Of a stretch of DNA of 6,855 nucleotides, positions 5,942 through 6,855 are shown piece after piece. This stretch comes from Actinomycetota bacterium (GTDB lineage: Bacteria > Actinomycetota > UBA4738 > HRBIN12). The position numbers were made by a program, and so were the translations under genes. The DNA is taken from positions 1 to 6,855 of the forward strand of contig SIRV01000310.1 of the NCBI GenBank assembly GCA_004366195.1, in the 5' to 3' direction. Every line of letters begins with the position of its first letter. Position 1 is the first letter of the stretch. The notes under the pieces were generated by a model. It saw only the letters and a program-made list of their open reading frames with translations. It was not told where the DNA came from and searched no databases.

Positions 5942-6019
5942 GGCGAGCCCGCGGCCCGGGTCTACGCTCGGCTCGGGTTCCGGGTGGTCGGCGAGGCGGC
6001 CTCGGCCGAGTCGGCCTGA
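5942..6019 (+). pseudogene. Orphan C-terminal fragment of a GNAT-family acetyltransferase
   Basis: The + strand frame from 5942 to the TGA at 6017-6019 encodes GEPAARVYARLGFRVVGEA plus a short tail. The block ARVYARLGFRVVGE is the standard C-terminal motif of GNAT N-acetyltransferases, where the tyrosine contacts acetyl-CoA. The frame is open back to a TAG at 5819, but that stretch has no start codon and shows no acetyl-CoA-binding (RGxGxG/A) motif or other GNAT part, and I see none in the other two + frames. It therefore looks like a decayed remnant of a gene otherwise lost. It lies antisense to the last 19 codons of the SnoaL-like gene. A chance match is possible in such GC-rich DNA, but the length of the motif argues against it. 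Confidence 0.5.
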
Positions 6020-6459
6020 GCCGCGGCCGGTCGCATCCCCCCCGGCAGACCGAGCTGACGGGCGAGGGCCCGCACGTCGGCGATCCCCCACTGCTCCACG
6101 ATCCGTCCCTCCCGCACGCGCAGGATCTCCACGCCCTCGATGCAGATCGGGCGCCCCGTCGGTGGGACGCCGAGCAGCGGTCCGAGGTGCGTGCCGGTGA
6201 TCCGGACGCGCGCGGCGGCGCGCTCGCCCTCCACGGTGATCTCCTCGATCTCGACCCGCAGGTCGGGGAAGGCGCGTCGGAGCTCCGTGATCCATGCCCG
6301 CAGGTCCCCGCGCACCTCGCCGGTGGAGATCGGCAGGCGCTGATGCCAGACGGCCCGCTCCGCCACCAGCTCGTCGATGAGGTCGAGGCGACCGTGGCCC
6401 ACGACCTCCTCGAGCAGGCGCCGTGCCACCACCCCGGGCGCGGTCGGCGAGGATCCCAT
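5962..6459 (-). CDS. SnoaL-like (ester/polyketide cyclase, NTF2-fold) protein
   Basis: A 165-residue protein of the SnoaL-like family, a small alpha+beta barrel of the NTF2 type. Some members are polyketide cyclases; most have no assigned substrate. Matching features are H39 in VWHQ, the AFPDLRVEIEEI block (P65, D66), RITGTHLG (89-91), VPPTGRPI (99-102), and GRIVEQWGIADV with E122, W124 and D128, followed by ARQLGLPGG. The ATG at 6459 is preferred because AAGGAGG lies just upstream; a TTG at 6534 would add 25 low-complexity residues. The conserved domain ends near residue 138. Residues 147-165 are read from DNA that on the other strand encodes a GNAT motif, so this tail may be a read-through extension. 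The gene is convergent with the protease and lies 112 bases downstream of the epimerase gene on the same strand. Its substrate is unknown. Confidence 0.85.
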   Translation of the reverse strand: MGSSPTAPGVVARRLLEEVVGHGRLDLIDELVAERAVWHQRLPISTGEVRGDLRAWITELRRAFPDLRVEIEEITVEGERAAARVRITGTHLGPLLGVPPTGRPICIEGVEILRVREGRIVEQWGIADVRALARQLGLPGGMRPAAAQADSAEAASPTTRNPSRA

Positions 6460-6463
6460 CCCC

Positions 6464-6470
6464 CCTCCTT
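6464..6470 (-). promoter_or_regulatory. Ribosome binding site fixing the SnoaL-like start
   Basis: On the minus strand AAGGAGG is followed by GGGG and then ATG at 6459. This purine-rich run supports ATG 6459 over TTG 6534. Spacing from AAGGAGG is 4 bases, slightly short. Confidence 0.6.
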
Positions 6471-6571
6471 CCACGGTCCGGCCCTCGGGACCGTCGCCGC
6501 TCCCAGGCTCCCGAGCGCGGTCCGCCTGCGACAAGGCCCAAGGTCCGCCCGGCCCAGGGCCCTTCGGGGGA

Positions 6572-6855
6572 TCAGCCGAGCTCCGCGAGGAGGCGCGCCT
6601 CCCGCTCGGGGTCCAGCCCGGCCGCGAGCGGCGGGAGGCCCCGATCGCGGTCCCAGGCCAACGTGTCGCGGGCCGTCTCCTCGAGCGGGCGGGTCGCGAG
6701 ACCGAACGCCCGCGCCCGGGACGTGTCGAACGTCGCCCCCGAGGGCTCCCACAGCGGGAACGCCTCCTCGAGACGCCGCGCGCGGACGGTCTCGACGGGC
6801 AGCCAGACCACCCTCGGATCCGTGCCGCACGCCCGGGCGATCGCCGCGAGCATCT
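6572..6855 (-). CDS. NAD-dependent epimerase/reductase (extended SDR), C-terminal part (5' end outside window)
   Basis: The last 94 or so codons of a minus-strand gene that continues beyond the right edge. The in-frame ATG at 6853 is internal to the family homology, since this part corresponds to the region after the Rossmann domain. Recognisable elements are LAAIARACGTDPRVVWLP, then FDTSRARAFGL, RPLEETARDTLAWDR and the closing GLDPEREARLLAELG. This arrangement is typical of actinobacterial NAD-dependent epimerase/dehydratase-like reductases, in which the final segment helps shape the substrate site. The NAD-binding GxxGxxG and the YxxxK catalytic pair would lie outside the window, so substrate and activity cannot be judged. 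It is upstream of the SnoaL-like gene on the same strand, and the two may share a transcript. Confidence 0.8.
   Translation of the reverse strand, partial: MLAAIARACGTDPRVVWLPVETVRARRLEEAFPLWEPSGATFDTSRARAFGLATRPLEETARDTLAWDRDRGLPPLAAGLDPEREARLLAELG

Noticed and set aside
6525..6571. Possible terminator between the epimerase and SnoaL-like genes on the minus strand
   Set aside because: AAGGGCCC and GGGCCTT pair only with a bulge and a long loop, and no T-run follows. Too weak to list.
4902..6830. 642-residue minus-strand open frame, and a 471-residue one at 4040-5455
   Set aside because: Both are antisense to confirmed genes, low-complexity and without recognisable domains.
1..6855. CRISPR arrays, tRNA or rRNA genes, insertion sequences, attachment sites
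   Set aside because: I saw no regularly spaced long repeats, RNA gene motifs, transposase fragments or terminal inverted repeats in the window.

Overview
The window is very GC-rich, with almost every third codon position G or C, GTG starts mixed with ATG, and tightly packed overlapping genes. Together with the gene content this suggests a high-GC actinobacterium (Actinomycetota). The sequence alone does not place it further. All calls rest on reading the sequence and on known family motifs; no database search was run.

Positions 1-2262 (+) are the 3' end of an aerobic carbon monoxide dehydrogenase (cox) operon. It holds the C-terminal part of the molybdopterin large subunit (coxL), an XdhC/CoxI-type maturation protein fused to a C-terminal YHS metal-binding domain, and coxG, a SRPBCC-fold protein with a C-terminal membrane-binding tail. 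The first two genes overlap by 4 bases. coxG follows 16 bases later with a good ribosome binding site.

Positions 2263-5816 (+) are an envelope-stress-type signalling locus: an OmpR-family response regulator, a two-transmembrane HAMP histidine kinase, a small Trp-rich membrane protein with a SHOCT tail, and a membrane-anchored trypsin-like (S1C) serine protease without a PDZ domain. The order regulator-kinase-HtrA-like protease resembles mprA-mprB-pepD of mycobacteria, but a small gene is inserted before the protease. Two arrays of 7-base direct repeats with an exact 11-base period stand out. One has four copies just before the regulator gene; the other has three copies at the 3' end of the kinase gene, before the small protein and protease. 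In both, the last copy has the same 16-base start-to-start distance to a possible -10 element. This suggests that the regulator controls its own gene and also the membrane-protein/protease pair.

Positions 5817-6855 hold a convergent region. A hairpin follows the protease. Next comes a short orphan fragment encoding a recognisable GNAT acetyltransferase C-terminus on the + strand, lying antisense to the tail of a minus-strand SnoaL-like (ester/polyketide cyclase fold) gene. The window ends with the C-terminal part of a minus-strand NAD-dependent epimerase/reductase (extended SDR) that runs off the right edge.
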